Shown piece by piece: positions 1 to 11,367 of a DNA stretch of 64,000 nucleotides. Positions within the stretch are counted from its first letter, which is position 1. Each line of letters opens with the position of its first letter. The stretch covers positions 7,426,249 to 7,490,248 of the forward strand of contig OU696586.1 of NCBI GenBank assembly GCA_916048095.2, in the 5' to 3' direction. The notes beneath the pieces are model-generated. The model saw only the letters and a program-made list of their open reading frames with translations, was not told the DNA's origin and made no database searches. This stretch comes from Sacculina carcini. Its lineage: Eukaryota > Arthropoda > Thecostraca > Sacculinidae. Position numbers and translations under genes: made by a program.

Positions 1-1868
1 AAATTATTTGTTTTACCATGACCTATATACAGGTGCAACCAAGTATTTCACAAATATATATATTTTCAGCACAAGTATAAGCACGGTGTATCAATTGGTA
101 TAAGACCAAGCCACCGACGAAAAAATAGTCGACCTCAAAGCAGTTATATAATTTTATCCAAAAACACTAGAAAGCGTCAATCCTATTGTGTCACACTTTT
201 TTCACTATTGAAAGATAACATGTCGATAACGTCTTATCTGTAAACTTTTTCTGACATTTCCAACACGTAGAGTCAAAATATTAGTTCAACTATTAATGTA
301 CATTAAAAAATAAAACACACACACACATATATATGATGAACGATGAACACACATCTTTTTACACTAACTTCCAGCTGACCATCACGAGGAGACGATCAAT
401 GATTCGACTAATTCCTGATGCGTCTCGATGACGCCAGTGCACACTAGTGTAAAAAACTTGTTAAGTTTTACCTTTAGTGACATAATTTATTCAAGCTTCA
501 AATACCGACATGCAAGTCATACCTCTTGTGAATATATCCAGTGGCGGTGTTAGGTAGAGGTCTTTTGGTAAAGTATCGCCCTGGAATCAACTTGTTATAA
601 CAATATACTATTGTATGACAGCGAATATTTCCAAGTTGAAATTAATAAGTATTTGAGAAGGGCAGTGATATAAGAACGCTTAGTGTTTTAACCCTATGAA
701 CTTACCGACAAAAACCGGGCCTTACGCTTACATAAACAAATCTCACATTTGTATACACTAGACTGTGATTCAGACGTCAAAATCTGGCGTGTGTGACAGT
801 ACAGCTCTCTTTGTGCAAGGGTATCCACGATTCTGTTTTGTGTCTATTCTGCTATCGACAATCAACTTTTTAAACTATGATCATACTTGTAGACTGTGAA
901 GGATACCTGCATAAGGATGACCGTAAAGAAATTGGACGAGTAGTGTTTATGATAATTGTCCTACATCCACTCCAAGCGAAAATTCAACACCGAGAGACAA
1001 GAACATTCTCTAGTTCTGACGCCGGCACTTCACGATTTAAACTTACATCACGTGCTGGCAATATGCACGGCGCAACTACCTGATCCATAGCCGGGCATCC
1101 GACAACGTCTACGTCAACCTATTGTGTACAGGTATGAACACTACATGGCACACGTTACTTGATCCAAAGCCTGGCGTCTAACGGTATCTACGCTGTCTCT
1201 ACAATGTCTTTCGACTTTCCAAATCTACTCAACAACAATCTGATTCATAGTGTCCACACTCAAATATTGAAAACATCTCGTTCGCCTATTTGTCTATGAA
1301 CATACGCGCGACAAATATATGTGATGGCTACAAACTGTTTTTGTACATTGACATGAATTAGTTCAAGTTTATGCAATGAATATATCATTGTAATAAGCTG
1401 AAAGTTTGCATGCAATGGTCAAACTCATAAAGTACTGAATAAAAAAAGTGAGCTCATAATACAATATAATAAATTCGTTATACAAATACCACTTTTAAAA
1501 GATTTGAATATAATTGAAAATGCAGTTGAAATAAAAAACTAAAATATATACACCAATTTAGAACTTTCACACCTACCTCTAACAACACCATGCATTTGAT
1601 TTAGCAAACATAACAGTAGTGGTGCCATTCAAAAAGAACAAAATAGATCAGACCAAGAAAAAAAAAAAAAACTACACGTCGACGCAATATGAGACAACCG
1701 CAGAGCGCAATAAAATAATTATTAGAATACACACACACACACACACAATCAGTACAAAGATAACCAGGTAGAGATATAAAAACTGATTACAGTGCACAAA
1801 AATACCTGAGAACAAAAACAAGTAAAAGATGAGTGTGCACTTTGAGCGGCTAAATTTTAGCATAGGGT
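1..1868. other. Non-coding AT-rich stretch, no gene seen
   Basis: No reading frame here has composition or motifs that support a gene. The DNA is AT-rich and non-repetitive apart from short AC runs near 317-326 and 1731-1747 and a poly-A tract near 1660. Confidence 0.5.
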
Positions 1869-2114
1869 TTAAGACAATGTGGGATTAAAATATTTAGAGA
1901 ACAAGTATGTGTACAGATATGAAGTGAAAGCGAAGAAAGATGGAGATAGAAGGATATGAGATGGAAGTGAATTATAGAAACGTGGGACAACAAATGACCA
2001 GGGATTTTCACACACTTTTCTGAGATATTGCAGATGATGCGAAATACGGACGTAGGGATTGGAGACTTGATATATTAAACGTACGATATATTTAGACTGA
2101 TCTTCACCGGACAT
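1869..2114 (-). pseudogene. LINE reverse-transcriptase C-terminal fragment
   Basis: This minus-strand frame of about 80 residues resembles the extreme C-terminus of CR1/L2-type LINE polymerases. It has a VPRFYNSLP segment, which is the usual 'APRxYNSLP' box, followed by a hydrophobic 'SYLYTYLFSKYFNP' tail like the LRKYLF end of the LINE A copies elsewhere in the window. No catalytic motif is present, so it is a 5'-truncated and decayed copy. No target-site duplication could be defined. The family assignment rests only on the terminal box. Confidence 0.45.
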
Positions 2115-2514
2115 ACTTCACCTGTACATCAACCGGTATGACACCTCGCGATATCAATGTATCAAATCAACACGTGATGAAAACACTAACCAAAAAGTAA
2201 TGTGCGAATGTTTATACCGAAAACTATGTTTGAAAATGGATATCGACAGACATTTAGCAACGAAACGTTCAAAATTTCTTCCATATACAAACGTCGATCA
2301 ATTCCCATGTATAAGCTATGTGATGATGATGGAAATTTGATTACCGGGACATTTTACTATCAAGAACTTCAACGTGTTTGAATACAACATGAATATTGTG
2401 CATTGTCTTTGCGACCGGTTTAGTCAAACCGTTTTTTATATATATTTCAAGTATGATTGAAAATTATTATATTCTCGTCTCTGCCAAACATCGACTTGGC
2501 GATCCCGATATAAT

Positions 2515-3090
2515 GAGTATCGTGACATAAAATAGAAATAAAGGAAAAAAATAAAAGTTGGGCATAGAATAAAGAATAAATATAATAAGAAAAGAAGAAT
2601 AAGAAATAAAAAATATAAGTTGGGTATAGAATAAAGAATAAATATAATAAGAAAGGAAGAATAAGAAATAAAACTAAAAGTTGGGTTGGGTCGGGTTAGG
2701 AATAGAATAAAGAAAAAAAAAAGTTGGGTTAGGTATACACACAAAGAAGTTAGGTTAGGTATACACAAAGAAGTTAGGTTAGGCATAGAATAAATATAAT
2801 AAGAAAGGAAGAATAAGAAATAAAAAAAGTTAGGTTGGGCATAGAATAAATATAATAAGAAAGGAAGAATAAGAAAGAAAAAAAGTTAGGTTAGGTTAAG
2901 GTTAGGTATACACAAAAAAGTTAGGTTAGGTTAAAAAAAAAAAGTTAGGTTAGGTTAAAAAACAGTTAGGTTAGGTTGGAAAAAAGTTAGGTTAGGTTAA
3001 AAAAAAAGTTAGGTTAGGTTAAAAAAGTAAAAAAAGTTAGGTTAGGTTAAAAAAGTTAGGTAAAAAAAGTAAAAAAAGTTAGGTTAAGTG
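2515..3090 (+). repeat. Imperfect TTAGG-like and poly-A tandem tract
   Basis: Two repeat styles adjoin here. At about 2525-2880, units containing AAGAATAAGAAATAAAA and GTTGGGTATAGAATAAA recur with small changes. From about 2880 to 3085 the recurring block is AGTTAGGTTAGGTT followed by 5-11 A, repeated about eight times. TTAGG is the common arthropod telomeric unit, so this looks like a degenerate interstitial telomere-like array mixed with A-tracts. The reading frame at 2436-2786 on the minus strand is a by-product of the repeat. Confidence 0.75.
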
Positions 3091-3135
3091 TGACGTCAGA
3101 GGGGGGTGACGTCAGAGGGGGGAGGGGCAAGGGGG
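3091..3135 (+). promoter_or_regulatory. Two consensus CRE sites with G-tracts
   Basis: A 16-bp unit TGACGTCAGAGGGGGG occurs twice in tandem (3091-3106 and 3107-3122), each copy holding the perfect cAMP-response-element palindrome TGACGTCA. Four G-tracts of 4-6 G lie within 3101-3135, which fits a G-quadruplex pattern. The motifs are seen directly; regulatory activity is inferred, and no transcription unit was found beside them. Confidence 0.4.
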
Positions 3136-4984
3136 ATAATGTAAACAAATGTAACAAAGTGGTTAGGCCTTCTACTGTAATCTCTAACAGGCATCACACA
3201 CACATACATACATTTCACCACTTACACAGCCAAGACTGCGTTGATATCCAAATACGCTAGCACTCACTCTCACAGGCACACACGCACAAGCATCCACACA
3301 CATACACATTTTTACATTTACATTAGGTAGATTTAATATAGCGCCCTACACCTAGACTCTAGGTGTAGGTGTAGGTGTCTAGACTAGGGTGCTGCACACA
3401 CACTTGCACACACATAGACACACACACACACAGACACACACACCAAAACAAACTGTGAAAGGTGGAGAGAGAGAAGAGAGAAAAGTACTTTATATTCATT
3501 GATAGTATATACAATGTTATATAAAGTATAATACGATTTCACCAAGAAAAATGCCTTATAGTGTCTTGAAGTGTTTTTTGAAAACAGGGGTAGAATTGAT
3601 AGAGCGTAGTGGTGTGGAGAGCTTATTGTGAATACGGTCTCCGAAGATATTTAAACAGCAATTACAGTGATAATGTCTAGAACAGTGACTCTTAAACTTT
3701 TTTCTCTGATTCCACACTTTTTAATGAGCCATCTCTTCATTTTCCACAATAGCGATAATAAATTCCATAAAGTCTGTTGTTACATCAAAGTACATGTCAA
3801 TAGGTCATTAGAAACAAATATAAACGAATTTGAATAGATAAAAGCACACATTTGTCGTTCTGTCCTACCTTTAGCTTACCACTTGATAACTCTTTCATTC
3901 CCCACCAGTGGGGAATTCCATAAGGTTACTTTACTTACTTACTTAAGGTTACTTTACTTACAATACTTTGTCTTGCAATAATTAATATATTGAAACAAAT
4001 AAAAAAAAGTGTAACCTTAAGGAGAACTTAATTATTTGTGAAAGGAACTTGACTGTACGAGGATTATGGATTCGTACATGTATTATGACAAACTAATATT
4101 TTATTTGTAATTTGTTTCTATTTCATACTTGTGTATTAATTTCAAACATCGATATATTTTGTTTTTGTCAACTCTACTGAATTTTATCGGTACCATAGCC
4201 TCAAATGAGCTGATATAAATGTATAACAGAATCAAGCAAGGCATGTGGATTTGTATAGTTTGTTACATAGACAAACGTGAGGGGAGTAGTTAAAATTTGT
4301 AAATATCACCTGATATATTGAAGTGTGACAAAGTAACAATTATGAAATGTATAATAGCATTCCAATGAGCGCCTCTCCTTTTGTTCTAGATTTGTGACAA
4401 ATGATTGTTGTTCAAATGTTGTATCGCTGTGGCAATGATGTAGATTGTACTTCTGGTGGAGAGGGGCTAAAAATTTGAATATCATTTGTAATGTAGGAAT
4501 ACGAGTTGTGATATGGTTTAGAGCACTCACAAACGTCAGGGTACCTGCAATATTGTATATAAGGTATTAAGTGCAACGTCAAGTACATGCCGTGCATGTT
4601 GAGTATGTACGTCATGCTGACAAACGGTAGCTGAAGGCAGAGTGAAACAATTCAGCCTGCAGGGTTTCCTAATACCGAAACATAGAACAATATCATCGAC
4701 TCATATCCGATTTACGAAAAAATTAGCAAGTAAATTTTCATGTTTCTATATTACTTATCAATTTTTTATTATGCAAACGTTCAAAATGTATTAAAACATT
4801 TATGTCAAGATGCACATTGCGATATGAAATGAATCAGTGTGCAACTTTTCATTTTGTTAGTGTGAAATTTACGTTTTGCAAGATTTCTGCAAAGTGCATT
4901 GTACGTTTGAATGTTGGTGGAAAAAGGTAATTCAGGGATCTACTTACTCACCCTCTACGAGCAACCTCCCAGGCGTCGTCCTGT
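3136..4984. other. Non-coding stretch, short repeats only
   Basis: No gene is supported. The region holds scattered AC-rich tracts (3196-3440), a small GTGTAGGT-type repeat at about 3345-3385, and AT-rich unique-looking sequence. Confidence 0.45.
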
Positions 4985-6005
4985 ACCTCTTGTTTGCCCT
5001 CTACTTTTCTACTCCCAAAAGTCATACTCCTCATTTTCGTCTGAACAAATTGTGCCTAGCCCACGTCTCTAATTTTCTCCATTTCGATAACACTAGCTCT
5101 CGTACTCTCCACATTATTATTTTTCTCTAGGCACCTGTCTTATCTAATAACATGTAATGTGTTCTGTATTGCTGTTTGTATAAACACTTGTTTTTTCTGT
5201 TAATATCATCAGTGCCATTTTTGCTAGCTCATATATTTTCCTGTACGAAATAGTACTCTTTTTGTAGTTACAGTGTGCGTTGCGATGCCGTCAATCGATT
5301 GCGATGATGTCACCGCCGTTGAATCACACACAGCTAGTATAGACGTATCGCGCAATCGCGCGCTGCAGGTTTGCAGAAGAAGCGCGCTAGCCTGAGTATG
5401 TATGCGTGCGTGTGTGTGCATGTGAGTCAGTGCGTGTATGCGCGTCTGTATGCGTGCGTATGCTTGTGCGTGTGTATGTACGCACAAGCAAGCGATGATC
5501 ACGTAATCATCATTGTTGCTAGGCACTATTTGTACATGCGAACGTATGTGTGTACGATTATGAGATACTCGTATACTCGTATATGAGTATGCGTATATGC
5601 GTGAGTGTGTATGTGTATGTGAGTGTGTCATCACGTCATCATCACTGTTGCCATGCATCTATATGTAGCAATGTATCTTTTGTATATTGGTACGCGCGCA
5701 TGTGTGTATGAATGTACATGTGTGTATTATTCGCGGATGTGTCATCGCTGTTATCACAAACATGTTCTTGGACATAGATAGCTTTACTATATAATGCGCT
5801 AACGGGGATGAGTGGGATGGTCTCTTGGTGTTCGCTGTGTGGTGTGGTCTTGTAGGCGCTGTCTTTTAATTGATCTGTGCGTCGAGAAATACATTGTCGT
5901 TTTCTTTTCGACATTTGATGCTACACTTTTTATATTGCATTTTATGCCCATTTTATGCACATCTGCTTTACTTGACGCTTTAAAAAATACATGTTTGTTT
6001 GCAGC
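4985..6005 (+). repeat. Dispersed repeat R, copy 1, split by an insertion
   Basis: 4985-5250 aligns by eye with 14203-14530: shared blocks include GCCCACG(T/C)CTCTAATT and TAATATCAT..GTG(C/T)CATTTTT in the same order. The downstream part of the family (ending ..AAATACATGTTTGTTTG) resumes at about 5910-6005, so 5255-5905 appears to be an insertion. I do not recognise the family. Its end, a (T/A)AAATACA block followed by GTTTG repeats, is like a LINE or SINE 3' tail. Confidence 0.5.
5258..5905 (+). repeat. GT-rich insertion, LTR-like, in repeat R
   Basis: This block interrupts repeat R. It is dominated by GT/GTAT runs (5398-5630) and ends with a GTGTGGTCTTGTAGGCGC block (5843-5859) related to the 3' part of the 447-bp LTRs at 10676 and 11798, and to the reverse-strand block at 6567-6587. 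It may be a decayed solo LTR of that group, but termini and a duplication were not resolved. The His- and Cys-rich frames across it are microsatellite artefacts. Confidence 0.35.
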
Positions 6006-6504
6006 TCTGCAATATCAAATGTCAGTATAAATCACAATTAAATGGGTGTTTATTATGTGGTCAAACAAACTAAAAGGTTAAAATCAGATTTGTATACTTC
6101 AACACTATTGTTTCAACACTATTGTTTTTACACTATTGTTTCCATAAAACTGTATTAGTAAAAGACTAGATGACGGAACTGTCAATATAAATTAAAACCT
6201 GATATTGTTTTTATGCAAATATGGTTAAAAATGGTTGAGTTATTATTGTATTAAATACACAACGCAGCATATAATTATGATCATCATTTATTTATTAGTT
6301 TCTTATTCTAAATCCTTCGAGCATTTAACTGTTTACTTTAAACAAAGCATTACGAGGAAAAAGTACAATTGCACACAACTTATTTAGTACGTAAATACAT
6401 ATTTACCTGCTTAAAATTGTCTTGAATATTTGCATGTAATTTTCGGCAATATATTTATAAAATATATTTGTAAACTGTAAACAAATTCTTGTCCGGTTCC
6501 AGAA

Positions 6505-6884
6505 TATGTATTCAAGGGACAGGGACAGAATATGTATTGAAAGACAGGGACAGCGATGTCCCACTCGCGCCTACAAGACCACACCACTCGTAGACACGCC
6601 TCAGGAACGACTCTCCATTTCCCCTAGTTACAGTGGACCGACAATACACGTTACAGTCACCAACAAAGCTCAGCACACACGCACACCAACACACGCACAT
6701 ACACACACTCACATGCATACACACACGTGCACACCATATGCCTGTATAACCAGTGCTGCGCATACAGACACGCACACATTCACAAACAAACATCTACCGC
6801 TCGCGCAAGGACCACAGCCACACAAACATGCGCACACTTTCACTCGCGCTAACATACACACTTGCATACGGAAACATCATAGCC

Positions 6885-6948
<64 letters not shown>

Positions 6949-6960
6949 TGGCTCAGCAAT
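6505..6960 (-). repeat. AC-rich LTR-like repeat, opposite orientation
   Basis: Read on the minus strand, this block contains GTGGTGTGGTCTTGTAGGCG (complement of about 6568-6587), matching the core of the block at 5837-5859, with a long AC microsatellite on the other side. It is therefore probably a second, inverted copy of the same LTR-like family. Boundaries are approximate. Confidence 0.35.
6888..6945 (+). repeat. (AC)n microsatellite
   Basis: About 29 uninterrupted CA dinucleotides. Overlapping Thr/His-rich reading frames come from this run. Confidence 0.95.
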
Positions 6961-6999
6961 ATACCACACGCCCCCGTGATATATATATCAAAATTACAG

Positions 7000-8317
7000 A
7001 TACGGTATACATTTTTCGCATTCAGACATATACTAAATGAATTAAAGTCAACATTTAAATTAAATTTTTGGCTCGTTTGTTTGAATTAACACTATTCATC
7101 CCTTATAAGTGTGAGGGCTCATTAACGAATTAACTATCCAATAGTATATTCATTTGCAGTATCTCAAATACCATTAATTTTTGTTTAAGCATACCCTGAT
7201 TGAGCGTGTTTGATTCCTTCTTGAAATCGTGGAATACCCTAGCAACATTTTGGTCAGATCGCCCGGTATTTTGACTGAGCGTATCTAGGACGGCGGGCGA
7301 TATTTAGAAAATGTGCTGATATTGGGCGATATTTTCTTGTCAGATTAAGATTAATCAGGGTCGCTGCGTGAATATCAAATCTTTATCGACAAAATTTAGA
7401 TATGCACACACATCGGCACACTATTTATTAATTTAGTAATAAATTCCGATTTGAAGCAACCACAAGTATGTATAAATATGTTTCCGTGTGCGTGTGTGTG
7501 TGATGCAAGATGATGAAATAATTTGGGACCAAAAGATACACATAGCAATAAGTTATAATGCTTTTATTGTCTAGTACCTCACACACAAACTCAACCCGAC
7601 ACAAACTCAACCCCAAGTTAGTGATCATTTTTTGACGTAGAAGAGGAGGTACCTATTCTTCGTCCACACGCTTGACTCGCTGATGGGGGACACGTGCACG
7701 TCGTCGAACTTGACCCACTTCCCGCTTGCCTCGGAGTAACAGTCGGCGGTTGTTGGCGCTTGTTGGTGTTTGGCGCCTGTTGGCCTTGGCAATGCGATCC
7801 CTTTCCTGCTCCTGGTCTCACAGGCTTGAATTGAGGTGTCTTTGATGAATTGCAGCCTGATTTTTCTGCACCTCTAGAAGCCAATGGCTGGGCATCTTCT
7901 TTACATTGTGGCGCCTCTGGTTCTTTGCAATCCTGTCCCTTTCTCTTTCTTTATCAGCCTCGATTTGTCTTGGCGCCTTGCGCGGTTTGAGACCGCATTC
8001 TCTCCCCACTCGAGTTGCTTGTACTGCAGATCCTTCCTCCTGTGTTTTGCTGAGCGGGTCTTGGCCAATGTCCTGGCAAGAGATGATTTCCCCTTCTTGG
8101 GCATGATGAAGGATCAGTTGTTGGACCTTCTCTTCGTCGTCGTCTGCAAGATGAGGTCAGGTCGCGGAGGGCAGGTGAGATTCCTGGAAAAAGATTTAGA
8201 ATTTCATTTCCTCTGTTGAATGAATGAACGAAAGTTATTCGACACTCACTTGGTCGTTGATGGCTGCCACGGGATTGAGGGTTGAGGCTAAATCCAAATC
8301 ACCGGCCTTCTCGCTCT
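7000..8317. other. Unassigned stretch with basic open frames
   Basis: Nothing is recognised with confidence. On the minus strand, 7818-8143 stays open for about 108 codons and is rich in Lys/Arg/Glu, with a RIAKNQRR segment; a related RIAKANRR segment lies in another frame near 7795. A possible 3' splice site (TGCAG, complement of 8144-8148) and a GTGAGT (complement of 8244-8249) are present. The flanking frame does not join cleanly, so I do not call a gene. Confidence 0.2.
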
Positions 8318-8466
8318 TGTCGACACGATCGAGATGAGGGGCGAATACGCGGGATGAGGGGCGAATCCGCGGGATCGGGATGAGGCCGAATCAGCGGGAT
8401 GAGGCTAAATCCGCGGGATGAGGCCGAATCCGCGGGACGAGGCCGAATCCGCGGGATGAGGCCGGT
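8318..8466 (+). repeat. GC-rich minisatellite, about 21-24 bp unit
   Basis: Imperfect units built on CGCGGGATGAGGCCGAATC recur about six times. The GC content contrasts with the flanks. No function can be assigned. Confidence 0.8.
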
Positions 8467-8649
8467 GAGGGGAGATCACTGTCTCTTTGTAATTTCGTTT
8501 GGCTCTTCCTTCTTCGAAGATTTCTCTTGAAGATTGTTGTGAATGCGAGATGCGAGCTGCCGCCGACAAAACAAAAATCGACGGCGGCAGCGTTTGGCGG
8601 AAAACGGGAACGACGACAAATCCATCGATAAACAAACAAAAAAGTCCTC

Positions 8650-8935
8650 AAACAGACACAAATGAACTCAATGACCTTGAAAATGACCTTGGAGGTCAAC
8701 AAAACCTAGCCTATGACCTTCTTGCATCCATTTTACCCCTAGGGACCAAGTTTCATCAAAATCGATCCAGTGGTTTAGGAGGAGATAGGGTAAACAGACA
8801 CAAATGACCTCAATGACCTTGAAAATGACCTCGGAGGTCAACGAAACCTAGCCTAAGACCTTCTTGCATACATTTTACTTCTAGGGACTACGTTTCATCA
8901 AAATCGGTTCAGTGGTTTAGGAGGAGATAGGGTAC
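8650..8935 (+). repeat. Tandem duplication, 142-bp period
   Basis: Two similar copies (from 8650 and from 8792) each run from AAACAGACACAAATGA to GGTTTAGGAGGAGATAGGGT. Each contains repeated TGACCT half-sites and a TTTCATCAAAATCG(G/A)T(T/C)CAGTGGTTTAG block. The latter resembles the 3' ends of RTE-type LINEs known from many invertebrates, so this is probably a retroposon 3' end or satellite unit. That assignment is from family memory, not from a search. Confidence 0.6.
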
Positions 8936-9181
8936 AAAGAGACATTTAGACAATTTGCAATCAGTGTCTACGATGATTTTTACCATCAATTCGGACCTTC
9001 GGGCCGAATTGGATAAAACAAAAACAACACATGAAACCTGTATATATGGAAAATCAGCTGAGCTGCATGTATCAGAGTATCAGCGTAGCTACATGTATGA
9101 GAGAACCAGCGCAGCTACATGTATCAGAGTGAAAATTATAAGTCATTCCCACATTACACACATTTGTGATTTCAGTACAAC

Positions 9182-9467
9182 CAGATTCATGGTCGAGTCG
9201 TCGGCGACTAAACCGGCTCCCCCACTGTTCTGCAGTGAGAAGGGTGGCTAGACAACCCACAGGTTTGAAAACAAAACCTGTTTCAAGGGCAGATGAGCTA
9301 TCTGATCTACGGCCGTCTAGCATGTTCCAGTTTGCAAAAGTGTCTTCATTTTTGTATTTTTGCTTACTCCATGCTCGCTGTGATGTTTCTGTCAGTTGTG
9401 ATTTTTCCGCACCTGTGTATACATATGTGCGCTATATTAAACATATGTTGTTGTTGTTGTTGTTGAA
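9182..9467 (+). mobile_element. Retroposon 3' end with (TTG)n tail
   Basis: The segment ends GCGCTATATTAAACATA followed by (TTG)6, closely paralleling the LINE A 3' end near 47450 (CGCTATACAAATACATT then TTG repeats) and the insertion at 40403-40800. It is therefore read as a 3' fragment of a non-LTR element or SINE. The 5' boundary is a guess based on a change in composition. Just upstream (9055-9130) a roughly 33-bp unit with GCTACATGTAT is repeated imperfectly. Confidence 0.4.
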
Positions 9468-9469
9468 AA

Positions 9470-10675
9470 TGTATAATCAGTGCTAAATAACCACATCGGT
9501 CATGAACCATCTCAAGCATTGGGAGAATTATATATTTTGCGATTCAAATATAGATTTATGCAAGCTATATTTATTTTTTAATCTTCATTTCTTCATTTTT
9601 AATCAACATTTTTTCCCAGTCTGTTTTCATTGAAGATGTATTTTTACTAAAACCCTCCTGTGTTAGACCTGCTGTCCCCCTCTATTAGTCCTGATGTCTC
9701 CCTCTTTTAGATTTGTGGCGTTTGGACTAAATGCCACAACCTAACAATGAAAAAGTAACTTTTTGTAACCTTGCAATTATTTTTCGTCATCCTATACAAC
9801 TTGTTTACGGTATTTTAGGGAGCTTATGAAAAAGTGACCTTTGGTGAAAAAGTATCGAATAATGATTTATAACCCTAATTATCAGTGTATTTTATATTTG
9901 TATAGATGAGTATAGGTATATTTTCTAGCATAGGTTGCTGATTCCCAAGTGTTTAATCGTTTAAATGCTGCAACGTATCGCAAACGCCAACGACGCACTG
10001 TGTGATAGCCTCAGGCTCTTCAGCGACCAATTCACTGGAATTACACGGCAGAGTTTCTAATCTTGTTCGATTTGTACAGCTGCTTCAGGCTGTTTTTGCC
10101 GAGCACGTGTGTGGTTGTGCGCAAACTCGTGAAGTCTGCATGCAAACTATTAGTGAACCCTATGAATGAATGATGTGCAGTGGAAAGCGGCGCGCAAATT
10201 TTCGCTTCATTTTCTAGTTGAGATCACAGCCAACTTTGTAAACTATGGTGTCTGAACTTGATGCAGGATGTGAGAAGCGTGTGGCTGCTTGTTCAGCTCG
10301 CAATTGCAATGCGGTCAGTGGCGGATGCAGAAGTTTTCAAGAATGGAATTCAAGCATGTCATCATATAGATAATTATAGAGACATTATATATATACTCAT
10401 CTTGTACCGGCACTGGGGGAGCCGACAACTGGTACTCCCTGGATTCGACGATGAACCAATGGCGCGTTGAGATACGGACAGAGAGGGGGATATTTGTTGA
10501 AATAAGTTGTTTTTCATTCATAGTGTGAAGCGCATAAGACGTTTTGTGCTTATCAGTAGCTTTGGTGTAGTTCCATATACTGGCAATATGACCAGTATAT
10601 TCGGTTATAATTTAATACCTGATGTTTAGGCACTAAAAATCGCAAAATAGGGAGGCAAAAAGGCACGTGTAATCG
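9470..10675. other. Non-coding stretch, no gene seen
   Basis: AT-rich sequence without supported genes or clear repeats. A small frame at 10258-10470 lacks recognisable features. Confidence 0.45.
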
Positions 10676-11122
10676 TGTGGTGTAATCGTGTGTAGTGAGA
10701 GAGAGAGTGTGTGTGTATGAAAGATTGTGAGTGCGTGAACGTGTTAGTGTGTCTATGTGTGATCGTGTATAGTTGAATTGTATATTGCGTGCGAGAGTGT
10801 GTGAGCGAGTGTGTCTAGTTGTTTCGGTGTGTGTGTGTGTAGTTGTTTCGGTGTGTGTGTGTGTGTGTGTGTATGCGTTTGTGAATTGTCCATGCCCCGC
10901 AGCGGCGAGTGAATGACCGGCTCGCCGCTGATTGGTTGTTGCGGCGGGTGAGGACTGTGTGTGCGTGTGTGTGTGTCCGTGTGTGCTCCCGTGTGACACG
11001 GTGTGAGCGGAGAGTCGTGTTTGTGGTGCGATCGGAGTGTGACGTCTTGTAGGCGCGCGTGGGGCGGTGATGCCCACGCGCGCCTGTCTGTAATATATTT
11101 TAGTCTCTTCAGTTTTGTTACA
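10676..11122 (+). repeat. 5' LTR of the short LTR element
   Basis: 447 bp, TG...CA. It contains GT runs, a CCCCGCAGCGGCGAG / CTCGCCGCTG pair, and near its end a perfect 13-bp stem (11051-11063 with 11073-11085) around a 9-nt loop, followed by TAATATATTTTAG. Confidence 0.8.
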
Positions 11123-11136
11123 AGCTATTTCGGCGT
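11123..11136 (+). other. Primer-binding-site candidate, 5' tRNA-Phe complement
   Basis: AGCTATTTCGGC directly after the LTR is the reverse complement of GCCGAAAUAGCU, the first 12 nt of metazoan tRNA-Phe(GAA) as I remember it. The same 14-mer AAGCTATTTCGGCG also follows the 5' LTR of element G1 (about 20001-20014). Canonical sites pair with the tRNA 3' CCA end, so this is unusual. Confidence 0.5.
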
Positions 11137-11367
11137 TTTTGTTTTGGAAATATTGTTTATCTGCGACCAGGCTTCAGCAGCGGAGATAGTGCCCTCCAGT
11201 ATTTGCAGCGGCCTGAAGGACGTGGTGGAGGTGCTCGGCGGCGTGTCAGGTTAGTGTGCAGGGGGACGGCAGGAGAGCATGGTGCCGGCAGGAAGCTGCG
11301 GGGGAGCTGTGGCCGAGGGTTGCTCGTCGTCCCACTTGTACTGGTGTTGGACTCGTCGCCGGGCAGA

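Noticed and set aside
5224-7040. Long His/Thr- and Cys/Val-rich reading frames on both strands
   Set aside because: They follow AC/GT microsatellites, which stay open in several frames. There is no domain and no codon bias.
7818-8143. Possible host exon with basic, Lys/Arg-rich product
   Set aside because: Splice-like signals exist, but the flanking frame does not join in phase and no protein family is recognised.
11123-11136. A tRNA-Phe gene fragment rather than a primer site
   Set aside because: Only the first 12 nt match and the rest of the tRNA is absent. The same 14-mer lies at the same place, next to the LTR, in G1. I favour a primer role but cannot exclude coincidence.
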